A stretch of DNA of 64,000 nt from Prochlorococcus sp. AG-409-L21 (GCA_003215475.1 QCKH01000002.1:1-64000); one strand, 5' to 3'; shown: positions 29,779-39,732, counted from the first letter of the stretch. Made by a program: numbers and translations. Notes: a model not told the origin generated them from the sequence alone.

Positions 29779-30768
29779 ATCAAGCCATTGCTGCTCAAGA
29801 GACTTTTCTTCCAAAAGTGTTAAAGGTGGAAGCGACCAAGATCTCTCCCATAACGACTCAGACTTATAAATTAATTTGTAATCATCAGGCAACAAATCAA
29901 TAGCTTTAATCAATTCTGAATCAAGGACAGGAGGGATCACTCCCCTAACAAGAAGCTTAACTAACAATGGCAACTCCCATGTTTGCTTGATCCATGATGA
30001 TGGGAAAAGCTCAACAGAGAAATTAGGCCTTAACAAGAGTGTCCAATTTAAAGGGCAGCCGTCTCTAGGCAAGGCAATACTTAATCTAGGATCTTGTCTA
30101 ATAGCATTTAAGCAAGATTGAAGTGGCAAAACAGCCACCTTTGCTTTACCTGAAAGCAACCAATTTAATCCATTCTTATCGTCATAACTCCTAGCTTGCG
30201 ATCTGAGTAGACGTAATGAATCATTATGCCTCATACGTTTAGCTAAAGCCATAACAAGGCGAGGACTAGTTGGTAGGATTACTTTCTTTCTAAGTCTAGA
30301 ATCCAGAAGAACTTCCCAGGATTCCCTTGCTTTAGGTAAGAAGCTTTCTCCCCCACGAAAAATCAATACCCAAGGACTAACTAATACCGGGTAAAGCTTT
30401 TCTGAAAAATCAGATCCAAAGCTATTTAGGAAGTTAATTGCTTGACCGTTAAGATTTTCATACAGCTCTTTTTCTCCTATAGCTTGGAAAGATTCAAATG
30501 GACAGTCTTTTAGCCATCCATCCCCAATAGCGATTAAATCGACTTTTTTCTGTAATTGCGATTGATATAGGTTGATGCCTGGGTGAACATCTAAAAACTC
30601 AAAGCTCCAGGGTTTAGTGAGAGCCTGTAAAGCCTCAATAGGCAGTATTCCTCTAGGTAAACTAAGTGTAGGTCTAGGCTTAGTAAATGAACAACCAGCC
30701 AAACTAAAGACTCCGCCCAAGATGCCTAGACGAATGAAATCTCTTCTTCCAAGAGTCAAATCTATCAT
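29767..30768 (-). CDS. Putative solute-binding-type lipoprotein with twin-arginine signal
   Basis: A 333-residue exported protein. The N-terminus has a twin-arginine motif (GRRDFIRLG) and a lipobox ending at Cys 26 (SLAGC), so it is probably Tat-exported and lipidated, using the TatC and Lgt encoded in this window. The rest resembles bilobal extracellular solute-binding proteins of the PotD/iron type (for example VLVSPWVLIFRGG), but the match is weak. No permease or ATPase accompanies it. It ends the leftward topA-to-cobT run, 31 nt after the CobT-like gene. Confidence 0.65.
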   Translation of the reverse strand: MIDLTLGRRDFIRLGILGGVFSLAGCSFTKPRPTLSLPRGILPIEALQALTKPWSFEFLDVHPGINLYQSQLQKKVDLIAIGDGWLKDCPFESFQAIGEKELYENLNGQAINFLNSFGSDFSEKLYPVLVSPWVLIFRGGESFLPKARESWEVLLDSRLRKKVILPTSPRLVMALAKRMRHNDSLRLLRSQARSYDDKNGLNWLLSGKAKVAVLPLQSCLNAIRQDPRLSIALPRDGCPLNWTLLLRPNFSVELFPSSWIKQTWELPLLVKLLVRGVIPPVLDSELIKAIDLLPDDYKLIYKSESLWERSWSLPPLTLLEEKSLEQQWLDSSP

Positions 30769-30799
30769 TTTATAGACCCTAACTCTTCTAATACCATAG

Positions 30800-32005
30800 C
30801 TAAAAGCCCTTCATCAATTGATCAACTGCGAGTTCGCATTCTTCTAGTAATCTCTTACAGCTTATTCCATTGTTCTGCGCTAACAAGGTGAAGGCTCCTG
30901 CACCCACGCCTTCCTTAATAAAGCCAAGTTCATAATCTCGTAAAACTTGTTTGGAACTTTCTAAAAAATGCAATCCAGCAGATAATCCTAAAAGAGGTAC
31001 ATCGAAACGATATTCTATTTTTCTTAACAAGTTGGGGAAGGCAGCCTGGTTAGCAGATGGAACGATCAACTCATCTGCTAACCAGGCTGTTGTTCCAATT
31101 GAGACATCTTTCACAAAATCCTCCCTCCAAGAAGAATCAATAAAAGAAAGAGCTATAGCTAAAACTGCTGCCATCTGACTACCTCCTCCTAGCAGGACAG
31201 GTTGTTTTGCTTGCCTTGCTCCTATCAAAAGTCCAACAGCAAATGGTTGAAATGGATCACCAATAGCAGCCAATAAGTCTTTTGGATTTGGATCATCTCC
31301 TAAACGTCCAGCTTTTAAACCCTTGGCAACTAAGTTTTTTTTTAACAATGTAGGAGGAGTTTGATTACTACTGCTAATCAAGTCCCCCACTTGAAGTCCT
31401 AATCCTGTTAATGCTGCAAGTGCGGTAGTCGTTCCACCAGGGACACACTCCGCTAATAGCAATGGTTTACCGAAATTTTTCCCCATTGCGACTCCATTTT
31501 CCCAAAGCCTTTCTACCCGATTTCTGTCCATAGCTTTCCCAGTAGTCAAGCATTCCGAAGGTCCAAGAGAAGGAGACTCAGCCATTAAGCAAGGGAAAGA
31601 AGGAGGCTGAAACAAACCAGCAGCAGCAACTAATGACTTAACCCCAATTAAACGCGAAGCTACATAACTAATTAGAGCCGGAGAGACTCCACCAGGCAAT
31701 TTAGGCAACGGCCATCGTCTTCTAATTGATGGACCTTTTAAGAGTAATTCTGCATCTGCCACAGCAGTATAGCGACGCGACTCCTTCGTAGACCCGGCAG
31801 CAGAAACCCCTTCTATCTCTGCAGTCTTGGAGCCTCCCAAAACCAAAAGACTAGTTATATCACCAATGGAAGTGCTCCAAGTATCCCTCCAACGGTTCAA
31901 AGTTAAAGTTGACGCTCCGGAGCCAAATCCCCTGCACTTTTCAGGAAGTAGCCGAGAAAATCTTCTTTCATCTATGGAGTTAAAGTTCGTCAAACCGGAT
32001 CCCAC
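30800..32005 (-). CDS. cobT: CobT-like nicotinate-nucleotide phosphoribosyltransferase (cyanobacterial/archaeal type)
   Basis: Probably activates the lower-ligand base of cobamides as its alpha-riboside phosphate. The 401-residue protein belongs to the divergent CobT family of cyanobacteria and archaea rather than the enteric one. Its signatures are [55 protein letters not shown] and [10 protein letters not shown]. In marine picocyanobacteria the lower ligand is thought to be adenine, giving pseudocobalamin. It overlaps the upstream DUF2232 gene by 16 nt. A striking perfect inverted repeat lies in its coding sequence at 31042-31089. Confidence 0.85.
   Translation of the reverse strand: MGSGLTNFNSIDERRFSRLLPEKCRGFGSGASTLTLNRWRDTWSTSIGDITSLLVLGGSKTAEIEGVSAAGSTKESRRYTAVADAELLLKGPSIRRRWPLPKLPGGVSPALISYVASRLIGVKSLVAAAGLFQPPSFPCLMAESPSLGPSECLTTGKAMDRNRVERLWENGVAMGKNFGKPLLLAECVPGGTTTALAALTGLGLQVGDLISSSNQTPPTLLKKNLVAKGLKAGRLGDDPNPKDLLAAIGDPFQPFAVGLLIGARQAKQPVLLGGGSQMAAVLAIALSFIDSSWREDFVKDVSIGTTAWLADELIVPSANQAAFPNLLRKIEYRFDVPLLGLSAGLHFLESSKQVLRDYELGFIKEGVGAGAFTLLAQNNGISCKRLLEECELAVDQLMKGF
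31042..31089. repeat. Perfect 18-bp inverted repeat with 12-nt spacer, inside the CobT-like gene
   Basis: The arms 31042-31059 and 31072-31089 are exact reverse complements, about half G+C, and separated by 12 nt. The two arms encode unrelated peptides on the gene's own strand (SANQAA and AWLADE regions), so the symmetry is at DNA or RNA level, not protein level. No T-run follows and translation continues. The conserved TAWLADE-like segment suggests the arm near 31089 is the older copy. Confidence 0.95.
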
Positions 32006-32679
32006 AAAATCAAAGATTTCAATATGGAAGGTGGCATTGGAATCGACGCTTTAAGCTTTGGAAAAACCCAAAAAGCAACAGCATGCAAAGTAAGAACGAA
32101 AATCAATTCTTGAAAAACGACTAAGCACAAGGCAACTATTTGCACATAAAACAAGTCTGGGACAAAAGCAAGGTTGAATATATCGACAACTCTTTCAAGT
32201 AAAAGTGCCCCTGCTCGAGTAATAACAACCCAAAGGTTCTCCCCAACGAGAAAAGAAAGTAAAAAAACCCTAACAAGAAATCCTAGTGTCCCAATAAGGA
32301 CTCCGCCAGCCCAGCTTAGCCACCAATTAATCCCTTTAGACCACCCCCAACCAAGCCAAAGAGAAAGTAACCCATACGGGAATAAAACCAAAGGGCCTCT
32401 AATAGGACCCATAAGTGCTATTAACAGCATTACCAAAAGACAAACACCTTCAACGCCAGCAGACCTACCCCTGCGAACTTGTAGAAGAGCTAAAGGAAGT
32501 GGTAAAGCAAGTCGAAAGAAGGCTCCTCCAACTGGGAAATAGTAAAGGGCAATCCAAATCAATGCAGAAGCAGCTGTAAGATAAGAAGTTTCGACTAATC
32601 GAATTGCTTGTCGTCTTGAGAGAGGAGTACGAGAAATATAATATTTATCTTTAGATATAGGTTGTTTGAATTTTCTCAA
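31990..32679 (-). CDS. DUF2232 family membrane protein
   Basis: A 229-residue polytopic membrane protein with about six to seven hydrophobic segments, matching the DUF2232 (YybS-like) family by overall pattern. Features are [20 protein letters not shown] at the start, [19 protein letters not shown], a membrane core rich in W/G/L, and a late [20 protein letters not shown] helix. The fold recalls small ECF-type S-components, but substrate is unknown. It overlaps the CobT-like gene by 16 nt and begins 5 nt after the lipoprotein gene, so the run is one transcription unit. Being next to a cobamide gene, a corrinoid-related role is possible but unproven. Confidence 0.75.
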   Translation of the reverse strand: MRKFKQPISKDKYYISRTPLSRRQAIRLVETSYLTAASALIWIALYYFPVGGAFFRLALPLPLALLQVRRGRSAGVEGVCLLVMLLIALMGPIRGPLVLFPYGLLSLWLGWGWSKGINWWLSWAGGVLIGTLGFLVRVFLLSFLVGENLWVVITRAGALLLERVVDIFNLAFVPDLFYVQIVALCLVVFQELIFVLTLHAVAFWVFPKLKASIPMPPSILKSLILWDPV

Positions 32680-32684
32680 GATGC

Positions 32685-33167
32685 CTACCTCAAAGATGAG
32701 CCATTATCTTTTGATTTCTTTTCTAATCGTTCTATTGTTTCAATCTCAAAAACAATGCCAGCATTTCTTAAAGCATTTGTAATCACTTCTGCAGGAGCAG
32801 AAGGATTTGCTCTTGGAATCTTAATTATAACTCTATAAGGTTTAGGAGTAAAAGATAAATTTTTCTTTGAGACAAGTTTTGATTGACTTTTTATTTCCTT
32901 GCGACGAAAGTTTTTACTTTCATTTACATTAGTAGAGATATCCTTCTTTATTAGTTTGCTATTTTGGTTAATTGAATTAGACAATTCATTCTTATATTTT
33001 TCAAGCTCTATAGAAGACTCACTAGATTCAAGAGGCGATTCAAAACTATTAGCGAGCCTTTCCCCAATCTTAGATCCTGAACATGATTGGAGAGCAAGAA
33101 ATAATCCTAGGGAAAAAGATAGTTTCAATCCATTTGTTCTAATTGAAATTAATTTCAAAATATTCAT
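32685..33167 (-). CDS. Picocyanobacterial lipoprotein of unknown function
   Basis: A 160-residue probable lipoprotein: basic start, hydrophobic core (LSFSLGLFLALQSC) and lipobox Cys near residue 29. The middle is a Ser/Lys/Asn-rich low-complexity region. The C-terminal 50 residues look ordered and conserved (PYRVIIKIPRANPSAPAEVI and GIVFEIETIERLE) and may be the functional part. The start overlaps the topA stop by one base (TAATG), and DUF2232 follows after 5 nt. No known domain. Confidence 0.7.
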   Translation of the reverse strand: MNILKLISIRTNGLKLSFSLGLFLALQSCSGSKIGERLANSFESPLESSESSIELEKYKNELSNSINQNSKLIKKDISTNVNESKNFRRKEIKSQSKLVSKKNLSFTPKPYRVIIKIPRANPSAPAEVITNALRNAGIVFEIETIERLEKKSKDNGSSLR

Positions 33168-35833
33168 TACGAATCATTTGCTTTGGGTGCTCGTGCAGAA
33201 CTTGCTCTCGAACGTCCTAACTTCGTTGTGGTAGTCGAAGTTGATTTAGTTGACTTCTTGTTGAGTTTTTTCTTACCTTTCGAAGGCTTTTTGTTTGACT
33301 TCTTAGCTTCTAACAATTGAACCGCCTCCTCAATTGTTACCTGATCAGCTTCTTTCCCTTTAGGTAGAGAGGCATTTATTTTTCCTTGCTTAACGTAAAG
33401 ACCGTACGGGCCATTATAAACATGAATGTTCTCTTTATCACCTTTAGGAGCTCCTAAGTCTCTAAGGGCCATTCTTCCACCCCTACCTAACTTCGGTATA
33501 GATAAAAGTTCAAGAGCTCTTTGTAGCTTTATCTCATAAACATCATCTTCTTTTTTTAAAGAGCGGTTGTCGGGCTTTTCACCATTACCTTTATCCCAAA
33601 CAACATAAGGACCAAACTGTCCGGTTCTTGCTTCTACTATCCCACCGTCTGGGTGCTCCCCTAAAAGACGAGGTAGCCTCAAAAGTTTTACTGCATCATC
33701 TAACGATAGATCTTCTGTTTTTATTCCCTTAGGCAAAGACGCACGTCTTGGTTTATCTTTTTTATCAACCGCCTCCCCAAGTTGAACAAAGGGGCCCCAT
33801 GGACCAAAGCGAAGATAAACTTTTTGACCAGTTTCGGGATGCTCTCCTAAATCAGAAGGTCCATTAAGTATTTGTTTTACTTTCTCGTTATCAAGATCAC
33901 CTGGGGTTATATCCATTGGCAAATTTCCCTTTGCATCAACTTCCTCGCCATTTTCATCAACTCTTTTGCCCTCCAACCAAGGTCCATTTGATCCAATGCG
34001 AACTGTGCAAGAAATACCCTCAAGATCAACTTTGCGATAAGCCTTTCCATCAATATCCCCTTCTCTCATGTCAACTTGTGCAGCCAATCCATCGTTGCCT
34101 TTATAGAAAGATTCTAGATAAGGCAACCATTTGACCGAACCAGCAGAAATCTCATCTAAAGAAGATTCCATTCTTGCTGTAAAAGTAGTATCTACTAAGT
34201 CTGGGAAATGCTCTTCTAATAGAGAAGTTACCGCAAATGCTGTAAAAGTAGGTGCCAGAGAATTAGCATTTAAAGATGCATAACCTCGATCAACAATTGT
34301 CCCGATAATACTTGCATAAGTAGAGGGTCTTCCTATCCCTTCTTTTTCTAAGGTTTTAACTAAAGAAGCTTCACTGTACCTTGCAGGAGGCTTTGTTTCA
34401 TGGCCAATCGCATCAACATCATTTGGCACAAGCTCATCACCTACAGAGAGAACTGGTAAAACAACCTCTTGTCCTTCCAAAGCCGCTTCCGGATCATCAC
34501 TCCCCTCAACATAAGCTCTGAAAAATCCTGGGAAGTCAATATTCTTACCGGTCGCTCTGAACATAGAGTCTTGAGCACATATATCAACAGAAAGCATTGT
34601 CAACCGTGCTTCAGCCATTTGACTCGCGACTGTACGTTTCCAGATCAATTCATATAAAGCCAAGTCACGGCCATCTAACCCTGACTCGTTTGGAGTCCTA
34701 AAAGTTTCTCCTGCAGGCCTAATTGCTTCATGCGCCTCTTGTGCATTTCTAGTAGTTGAACTGAACTTTCTTGGAGATTCGCTTAAATATTCCTTTCCAT
34801 ATTTTAATTCAACGCATTTTCTGGCAGCAGTAATTGCTTGTTGAGATAAATTTACTGAATCTGTTCTCATATAAGTAATAAAGCCTCGCTCATATAAACC
34901 TTGAGCACATCGCATGGTTTCTCTAGCAGAAAGTCTAAGCTTGCGATTAGCTTCTTGTTGAAGAGTACTTGTGATAAAAGGAGGGACAGGTTTTCTTACT
35001 GTTGGTTTTTTTTCTACTGAATTTACTATCCATTTTTGATTTAATAATGAATCTGCAAGCTCATTAGCATCTTTTTCATTTAACAACTTAGCTTGATTGG
35101 CTTTTTTTAATTTCCCTGTTTTCTCATCAAAATCACTCCCTTTTGCAATTTTCTGACCATCAATTGTGATTAGACGGGCTTCAATAGGAGTTTGATCCTT
35201 TTTAAGCGTAGTTTTTAAATCCCAGTAACTGGCACTTTGAAAAGCTCTTCTCTCTCTTTCACGTTTTACCAAAAGCCTTACTGATACAGATTGAACTCGA
35301 CCTGCTGATAGCCCCCAGGCTACTTTCTTCCACAAAAGCGGTGACAATGTATAACCAACCAACCTATCAAGAATCCTTCTTGTTTCTTGAGCATGGACCA
35401 ACTCCATATCTAAATCTCTAGGATTTTGAAGAGCTTTTGAAATTGCTTGTTTCGTAATTTCATGAAAAACCATCCTTTTAGTTGGTACTTTTGGCTTCAA
35501 AAGCTCTAGTAAATGCCAACTAATACTTTCTCCTTCTCGATCTTCATCAGTTGCCAGAAGCAGTTCTTTTGCATCCTTCAAAGCTGACTTCAATTCACGA
35601 ACAACCTTTTTCTTATCTTTAGGAACAACATATAAAGGGTCAAAATCTTCAGCTATGTTCACACCAATGCGTGACCATTTTTCTTTCTTCATAGCTGCTG
35701 GGATCTCACCAGCTCCTTTAGGAAGATCTCTTACATGACCCATTGAAGCAATTACTTGAAAACCCTTGGGCAAGAAGCTTTTTATAGTTCTTGCCTTTGT
35801 GGGACTCTCAACGATAACCAATGTGTGCGCCAC
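33167..35833 (-). CDS. topA: DNA topoisomerase I
   Basis: Type IA topoisomerase that relaxes negative supercoils. The 888-residue protein opens with the Toprim domain (LVIVESPTKARTIKSFLP, then LATDEDREGESISWHL with the acidic triad). The catalytic Tyr lies in ERGFITYMRTDSVNLS. Three to four C-terminal topo repeats follow (GEHPETGQKVYLRFGPWGPF and similar). A basic tail rich in Lys, Ser and Thr replaces the Zn-ribbon Cys4 modules of enteric TopA, as in other cyanobacteria. It heads the leftward operon and is divergent from ndhB, 124 nt away. Confidence 0.96.
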   Translation of the reverse strand: MAHTLVIVESPTKARTIKSFLPKGFQVIASMGHVRDLPKGAGEIPAAMKKEKWSRIGVNIAEDFDPLYVVPKDKKKVVRELKSALKDAKELLLATDEDREGESISWHLLELLKPKVPTKRMVFHEITKQAISKALQNPRDLDMELVHAQETRRILDRLVGYTLSPLLWKKVAWGLSAGRVQSVSVRLLVKRERERRAFQSASYWDLKTTLKKDQTPIEARLITIDGQKIAKGSDFDEKTGKLKKANQAKLLNEKDANELADSLLNQKWIVNSVEKKPTVRKPVPPFITSTLQQEANRKLRLSARETMRCAQGLYERGFITYMRTDSVNLSQQAITAARKCVELKYGKEYLSESPRKFSSTTRNAQEAHEAIRPAGETFRTPNESGLDGRDLALYELIWKRTVASQMAEARLTMLSVDICAQDSMFRATGKNIDFPGFFRAYVEGSDDPEAALEGQEVVLPVLSVGDELVPNDVDAIGHETKPPARYSEASLVKTLEKEGIGRPSTYASIIGTIVDRGYASLNANSLAPTFTAFAVTSLLEEHFPDLVDTTFTARMESSLDEISAGSVKWLPYLESFYKGNDGLAAQVDMREGDIDGKAYRKVDLEGISCTVRIGSNGPWLEGKRVDENGEEVDAKGNLPMDITPGDLDNEKVKQILNGPSDLGEHPETGQKVYLRFGPWGPFVQLGEAVDKKDKPRRASLPKGIKTEDLSLDDAVKLLRLPRLLGEHPDGGIVEARTGQFGPYVVWDKGNGEKPDNRSLKKEDDVYEIKLQRALELLSIPKLGRGGRMALRDLGAPKGDKENIHVYNGPYGLYVKQGKINASLPKGKEADQVTIEEAVQLLEAKKSNKKPSKGKKKLNKKSTKSTSTTTTKLGRSRASSARAPKANDS

Positions 35834-35957
35834 AGGCGGACAAATAACTGTTATTCATCTTTATCGCATCAACCACCAAAATGCATAGACCATAGTCATA
35901 ACTAAGGCATAATTCATAACATCGCTAGAGTTTAAAAACCTGGTCTTTTTTGCAAAA

Positions 35958-37535
35958 ATGATGGTTGAGATTGGTTCACTTCTTGCAAACACCCAAGCAA
36001 TGGCAGCACCTGAAGAATTATTAAATCTGTCTCTTAATGCAAAAGCTGTCCTTCCTGAAGGCTTTGTGCTTTTAGCCTTAATTGGTACTTTGCTTGTTGA
36101 CCTTGCTGGAGAAGAGACTGCAGCCAAATGGTCACCTCCTCTCTGTTATGTAGGGCTAGGGACTGCTTTAATTATTCTTGCTTATCAATGGAATGGGCCT
36201 GCAGAATCTTCATTCCTTGGTGCATTTGTTGCTGATAATTTTTCAATTGCCTTTCGAGGAGTTATTGCACTCTCAACGCTTTTCTCTCTTCTTATAAGTT
36301 GGAGGTATGCAAAGCAAAGTGGAAGTCCAATAGGCGAATATGCTGCCATCCTTCTTGCAGCAACCTTAGGAGCAATGCTTTTATGTGGATCTACAGACTT
36401 AATAAGTGTTTTCATTTCCCTTGAGACCTTATCAGTTGCAAGTTACTTACTTTCTGGTTATCTAAAGCGCGATGCAAGAAGTTCTGAGGCAGCTTTAAAA
36501 TATCTACTTGTTGGGTCGGCTGCAGCTGCAGTATTTCTATACGGAGCCTCATTACTTTATGGCTTAAGTGGGTCAACGAGTTTAGAAAGCATCGGAATAT
36601 CGATACAAAATAGTCCCACTCCATTAGCAGCGTTAGCCCTTGTTTTTATTCTTGCTACGGTTGCCTTCAAAATCGCAGCAGTACCTTTCCATCAATGGAC
36701 TCCTGATGTCTACGAAGGTTCTCCTACTCCTGTAGTTGCATTTCTATCAGTTGGATCAAAAGCTGCAGGGTTTGCATTAGCAGTAAGGCTTCTTGTTGGT
36801 TGTTTCAGCGCATTCGATATTCAATGGAAACTACTTTTTACCGTCTTAGCAGTTCTTAGCATGACCTTAGGAAATGTTGTTGCTCTTGCTCAAACATCTA
36901 TGAAAAGGATGCTTGCATATAGCTCTATTGGCCAGGCAGGATTCGTCATGATAGGCCTAGTTTGCGGCACGGAAGAAGGCTATGCAGCAATGATTCTCTA
37001 CATGGCCGCATACTTATTTATGAATCTAGGAGCATTTGCATGCATTATTCTTTTTACTCTTAGGACAGGTAGTGACAGAATTATTGATTACGCAGGGTTA
37101 TACCAGAAAGATCCTTTAATTACACTTGGACTAAGTCTCTGTCTGCTTTCTTTAGGAGGAATTCCTCCTATGCTTGGTTTCTTTGGGAAAATATACCTGT
37201 TCTTTGCAGGATGGGCAGATGGGCAATACTTGTTAGTAATAATTGGTCTTATAACCTCAGTGGTATCAATTTATTACTACATTTCAGTAATTAAAATGAT
37301 GGTAGTTAAAGAGCCAAAGGAAGCCTCAGAACTTGTAATGGCTTATCCATTAATCAAGTGGGATGCAATGGGAATGCCTACATTAAGATTTGCCTTATTG
37401 ACCTGTGTATTAGCAACTGCAATTGGTGGTGTCCTATCCAATCCTCTGTTCAAATTGGCAAATAGTGCCGTAGCAGGGACACCTCTGCTACAACAAGCCT
37501 TAGCAATTGCTTCTGAACAAAGCGCAATCGGCTAG
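35958..37535 (+). CDS. ndhB: NAD(P)H-quinone oxidoreductase subunit 2 (NdhB)
   Basis: Antiporter-like membrane subunit of the cyanobacterial NDH-1 complex, which works in cyclic electron flow, respiration and CO2 uptake. The 525-residue protein has about 14 hydrophobic helices with the key lysine-containing segments [21 protein letters not shown] and [18 protein letters not shown], and [21 protein letters not shown] (each quoted in part as the conserved cores [18 protein letters not shown] and MKRMLAYSS). The first two codons are Met-Met, so the start may be 3 nt later. The ABC ATPase gene starts 2 nt after its stop. Confidence 0.96.
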   Translation: MMVEIGSLLANTQAMAAPEELLNLSLNAKAVLPEGFVLLALIGTLLVDLAGEETAAKWSPPLCYVGLGTALIILAYQWNGPAESSFLGAFVADNFSIAFRGVIALSTLFSLLISWRYAKQSGSPIGEYAAILLAATLGAMLLCGSTDLISVFISLETLSVASYLLSGYLKRDARSSEAALKYLLVGSAAAAVFLYGASLLYGLSGSTSLESIGISIQNSPTPLAALALVFILATVAFKIAAVPFHQWTPDVYEGSPTPVVAFLSVGSKAAGFALAVRLLVGCFSAFDIQWKLLFTVLAVLSMTLGNVVALAQTSMKRMLAYSSIGQAGFVMIGLVCGTEEGYAAMILYMAAYLFMNLGAFACIILFTLRTGSDRIIDYAGLYQKDPLITLGLSLCLLSLGGIPPMLGFFGKIYLFFAGWADGQYLLVIIGLITSVVSIYYYISVIKMMVVKEPKEASELVMAYPLIKWDAMGMPTLRFALLTCVLATAIGGVLSNPLFKLANSAVAGTPLLQQALAIASEQSAIG

Positions 37536-37537
37536 TC

Positions 37538-38221
37538 ATGCTTAATGAAGTTGTGGCAAAACTTACCAACATAAGCAAGCATTATGGTGAAGGAGAATTA
37601 GTTGTAAAAGCTCTAGACAAACTTAATCTTGACGTTCATAAAGGAGACTACTTGGCAGTAATGGGAGCCAGTGGTTCAGGAAAGAGTACTGCTATGAACA
37701 TTTTAGGTTGCCTGGATAGACCAACATTTGGTCAATATTTACTTAATGGAAATGCTGTTGAAGATCTTAGTGACGATGAACTAGCAGATCTTCGCAATCA
37801 AGAACTAGGCTTTGTTTTTCAACAATTTCATTTACTACAAGACGCATCAGCATTAGAAAATGTAATGCTTCCAATGCTTTATGCCTGTATTACTCCATCT
37901 GAAAGGAAAAAGTTAGCTGAGACAGCCCTAGAGAGAGTTGGATTAACTGACAGAATGAACAATCGGCCAAATCAACTTTCAGGAGGTCAACAACAACGTG
38001 TTGCGATAGCACGGGCCATTATCAATAAACCTTCGCTTCTGCTTGCAGATGAACCAACAGGAGCACTTGACTCCAGCACAACTGAGGATGTGCTGAACTT
38101 ATTTGATGATTTACATAAGCAAGGAATTACTTTAGTGCTGGTAACACATGAGGACGAAGTAGCATTAAGAGCAAAGAAAAAAGCTCTATTCAAAGATGGG
38201 AGAATCATTAAAATTTCTTAA
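37538..38221 (+). CDS. ABC transporter ATPase, LolD/MacB/DevA type
   Basis: A 227-residue ATPase with Walker A GASGSGKSTAMN, the family-typical LGCLDRPTFGQYLL region, a Q-loop in FVFQQFHLLQDA, signature LSGGQQQRVAIARA and Walker B LLLADEPTGALD. This class partners with FtsX-like permeases that export lipoproteins or macrolides, or with DevBC-type export. No permease gene is adjacent. It sits 2 nt after ndhB and may be co-transcribed with it, but a functional tie to NDH-1 is not implied. Confidence 0.9.
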   Translation: MLNEVVAKLTNISKHYGEGELVVKALDKLNLDVHKGDYLAVMGASGSGKSTAMNILGCLDRPTFGQYLLNGNAVEDLSDDELADLRNQELGFVFQQFHLLQDASALENVMLPMLYACITPSERKKLAETALERVGLTDRMNNRPNQLSGGQQQRVAIARAIINKPSLLLADEPTGALDSSTTEDVLNLFDDLHKQGITLVLVTHEDEVALRAKKKALFKDGRIIKIS

Positions 38222-38243
38222 TCTCATAAAGAAACTATTTTGG

Positions 38244-39002
38244 TTACCAACGGGTCCATTTTTCCTTTCTTAGCCCCCTGCTGACTACAAGCTGACCATC
38301 ACAATCCAATCCATCAATATTCCACATTTCATCTGAATTAGGTTTCTTAGTTTTTCTTGACCACAGAAATCTCTCAGCGTCAAAGCAAAGGGCCTCAGGG
38401 TTATTTATAAGTAATGTTGCTTTCTCAATAGCCACAAGGACCTCTAAAGACCATTTATTAATTGAAATATTCTTTTCGTTCGAAGCGTCTAACAAAGATA
38501 TTCCTTCAGAAGGAACACGGTTAGATACGTTTAAACCAATTCCCACGCAAATGAGGGTAGGTTTTTCGCCTCTATAAACAACACGAGGTAATAATCCAGC
38601 TATTTTTCGATGCTCTACCAATAAATCATTAGGCCACTTAATTTTTACTGGGATGAGGTCCTTTTCCAACCGTTCTGCCAATGCAAAAGCAATTGCAAGA
38701 CCAAACAAACCAGCTGATTGCTTTGATAATTCACAAGGTATTGCAGCACTAAGCCAAACCCCCCCTAGAGGAGCTTCCCAAATACGACCTCTCTGTCCTT
38801 TTCCATGAGATTGTCTTCCAGCTAAAAAAGCTCTTGGGTTGTTTTGCAATATAGGTTTACTCTTAAGCCATCTGAGAAGTTCTGTTTCAGTGCTACCGCA
38901 AACAGGTTTCCATCTCAACTGCCAACTTCTTGTTAATAAACCTGTTCTCTTGATTTGATGGTTGATTGGAGCTGCTCCAGTCCATGAAGGAAAATACCCC
39001 AT
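38244..39002 (-). CDS. birA: Biotin--[acetyl-CoA-carboxylase] ligase BirA
   Basis: Attaches biotin to the BCCP subunit of acetyl-CoA carboxylase. The 252-residue protein has SHGKGQRGRIWEAPLGGVW (the biotinyl-AMP loop, GRGxRGR-type with a variant first part), IKWPNDLLVEHRKIAGLL and a small C-terminal domain. It lacks the N-terminal DNA-binding domain, so it is the non-regulatory type. It converges with the ABC ATPase gene over 22 nt. Confidence 0.9.
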   Translation of the reverse strand: MGYFPSWTGAAPINHQIKRTGLLTRSWQLRWKPVCGSTETELLRWLKSKPILQNNPRAFLAGRQSHGKGQRGRIWEAPLGGVWLSAAIPCELSKQSAGLFGLAIAFALAERLEKDLIPVKIKWPNDLLVEHRKIAGLLPRVVYRGEKPTLICVGIGLNVSNRVPSEGISLLDASNEKNISINKWSLEVLVAIEKATLLINNPEALCFDAERFLWSRKTKKPNSDEMWNIDGLDCDGQLVVSRGLRKEKWTRW

Positions 39003-39198
39003 TGAAGAAAACCTATTTTAAACTTTCACAATTAGACGTCTATTAAGAATATCTTTTTTTGGATAAAGACTCAAAAGAAAAGATACTATTAACAAAAAAT
39101 TATTCCAAAACTCTAAATACTGAACTATAAGAACATAAGACTAGTTACGAGATTAAAATACAACTCTCTTTTTATGAACTTGGGCTTAGAGTAAACAA

Positions 39199-39714
39199 AT
39201 GAATTCAGATATCTTTAAAAATAAATACAAGAATTTATCGAATCTCCAAAATGAAGAGGCTTCTAAAAAACCGTCACCTATATCAAAATGTCTTAACCAT
39301 ATAAAAGTTGATTGGCAAAAAAACAAGAATGTTGCCTCTTTATGGCAAGACTGGCCTAAGGTTGCGGGTGAAAAGCTTGCCTCTAATTGCACTCCTTTAA
39401 CTTTTCAAGCAGGCGTATTAACTATTGGGGCATCTCATCCTCAATGGCTACAAGCCATCATGTTCAACCGAAATCAACTTCTGGCAGCACTTAGAGCAGA
39501 AGGGCACGATATTAAAGACTTAAGAATCAAGCAATACTATCCTCAAAAAAAACAATCAAAAGAGGGTGAGAAAAAGATTTGGAGCTTACATCCAAGTCGA
39601 TGTGATGTTCATGGGAAAAAGATCTGCCCAATCTGTAAAATTTCTTCCCCTGCAGGCGAAATTTCTTTGTGGAAAAAATGTGGGCTTTGCAGAAGAAAAG
39701 ATCTATCCATTTAA
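39199..39714 (+). CDS. DciA-like (DUF721) protein with C-terminal zinc-ribbon-like motif
   Basis: A 171-residue protein whose middle (about residues 35-112) matches the DUF721/DciA family, with LWQDWPKVAGEKLA, GVLTIGASHPQWLQAI and LRAEGHDIKDLRI. DciA proteins load or assist the replicative DnaB helicase in bacteria lacking DnaC/DnaI. The C-terminal tail has C135-x2-H138, C143-x2-C146 and C161-x2-C164, enough for a zinc ribbon, which is not part of the core family. It begins in a 195-nt spacer after birA and converges on menG. Confidence 0.8.
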   Translation: MNSDIFKNKYKNLSNLQNEEASKKPSPISKCLNHIKVDWQKNKNVASLWQDWPKVAGEKLASNCTPLTFQAGVLTIGASHPQWLQAIMFNRNQLLAALRAEGHDIKDLRIKQYYPQKKQSKEGEKKIWSLHPSRCDVHGKKICPICKISSPAGEISLWKKCGLCRRKDLSI

Positions 39715-39732
39715 ATTGCAAAGGGCACAAAG

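Noticed and set aside
35861-35917. 18-aa hydrophobic minus-strand peptide between topA and ndhB ([18 protein letters not shown])
   Set aside because: It looks like a tiny membrane subunit, but there is no ribosome site, the longer frame is antisense to ndhB, and I cannot match any known small photosynthetic subunit.
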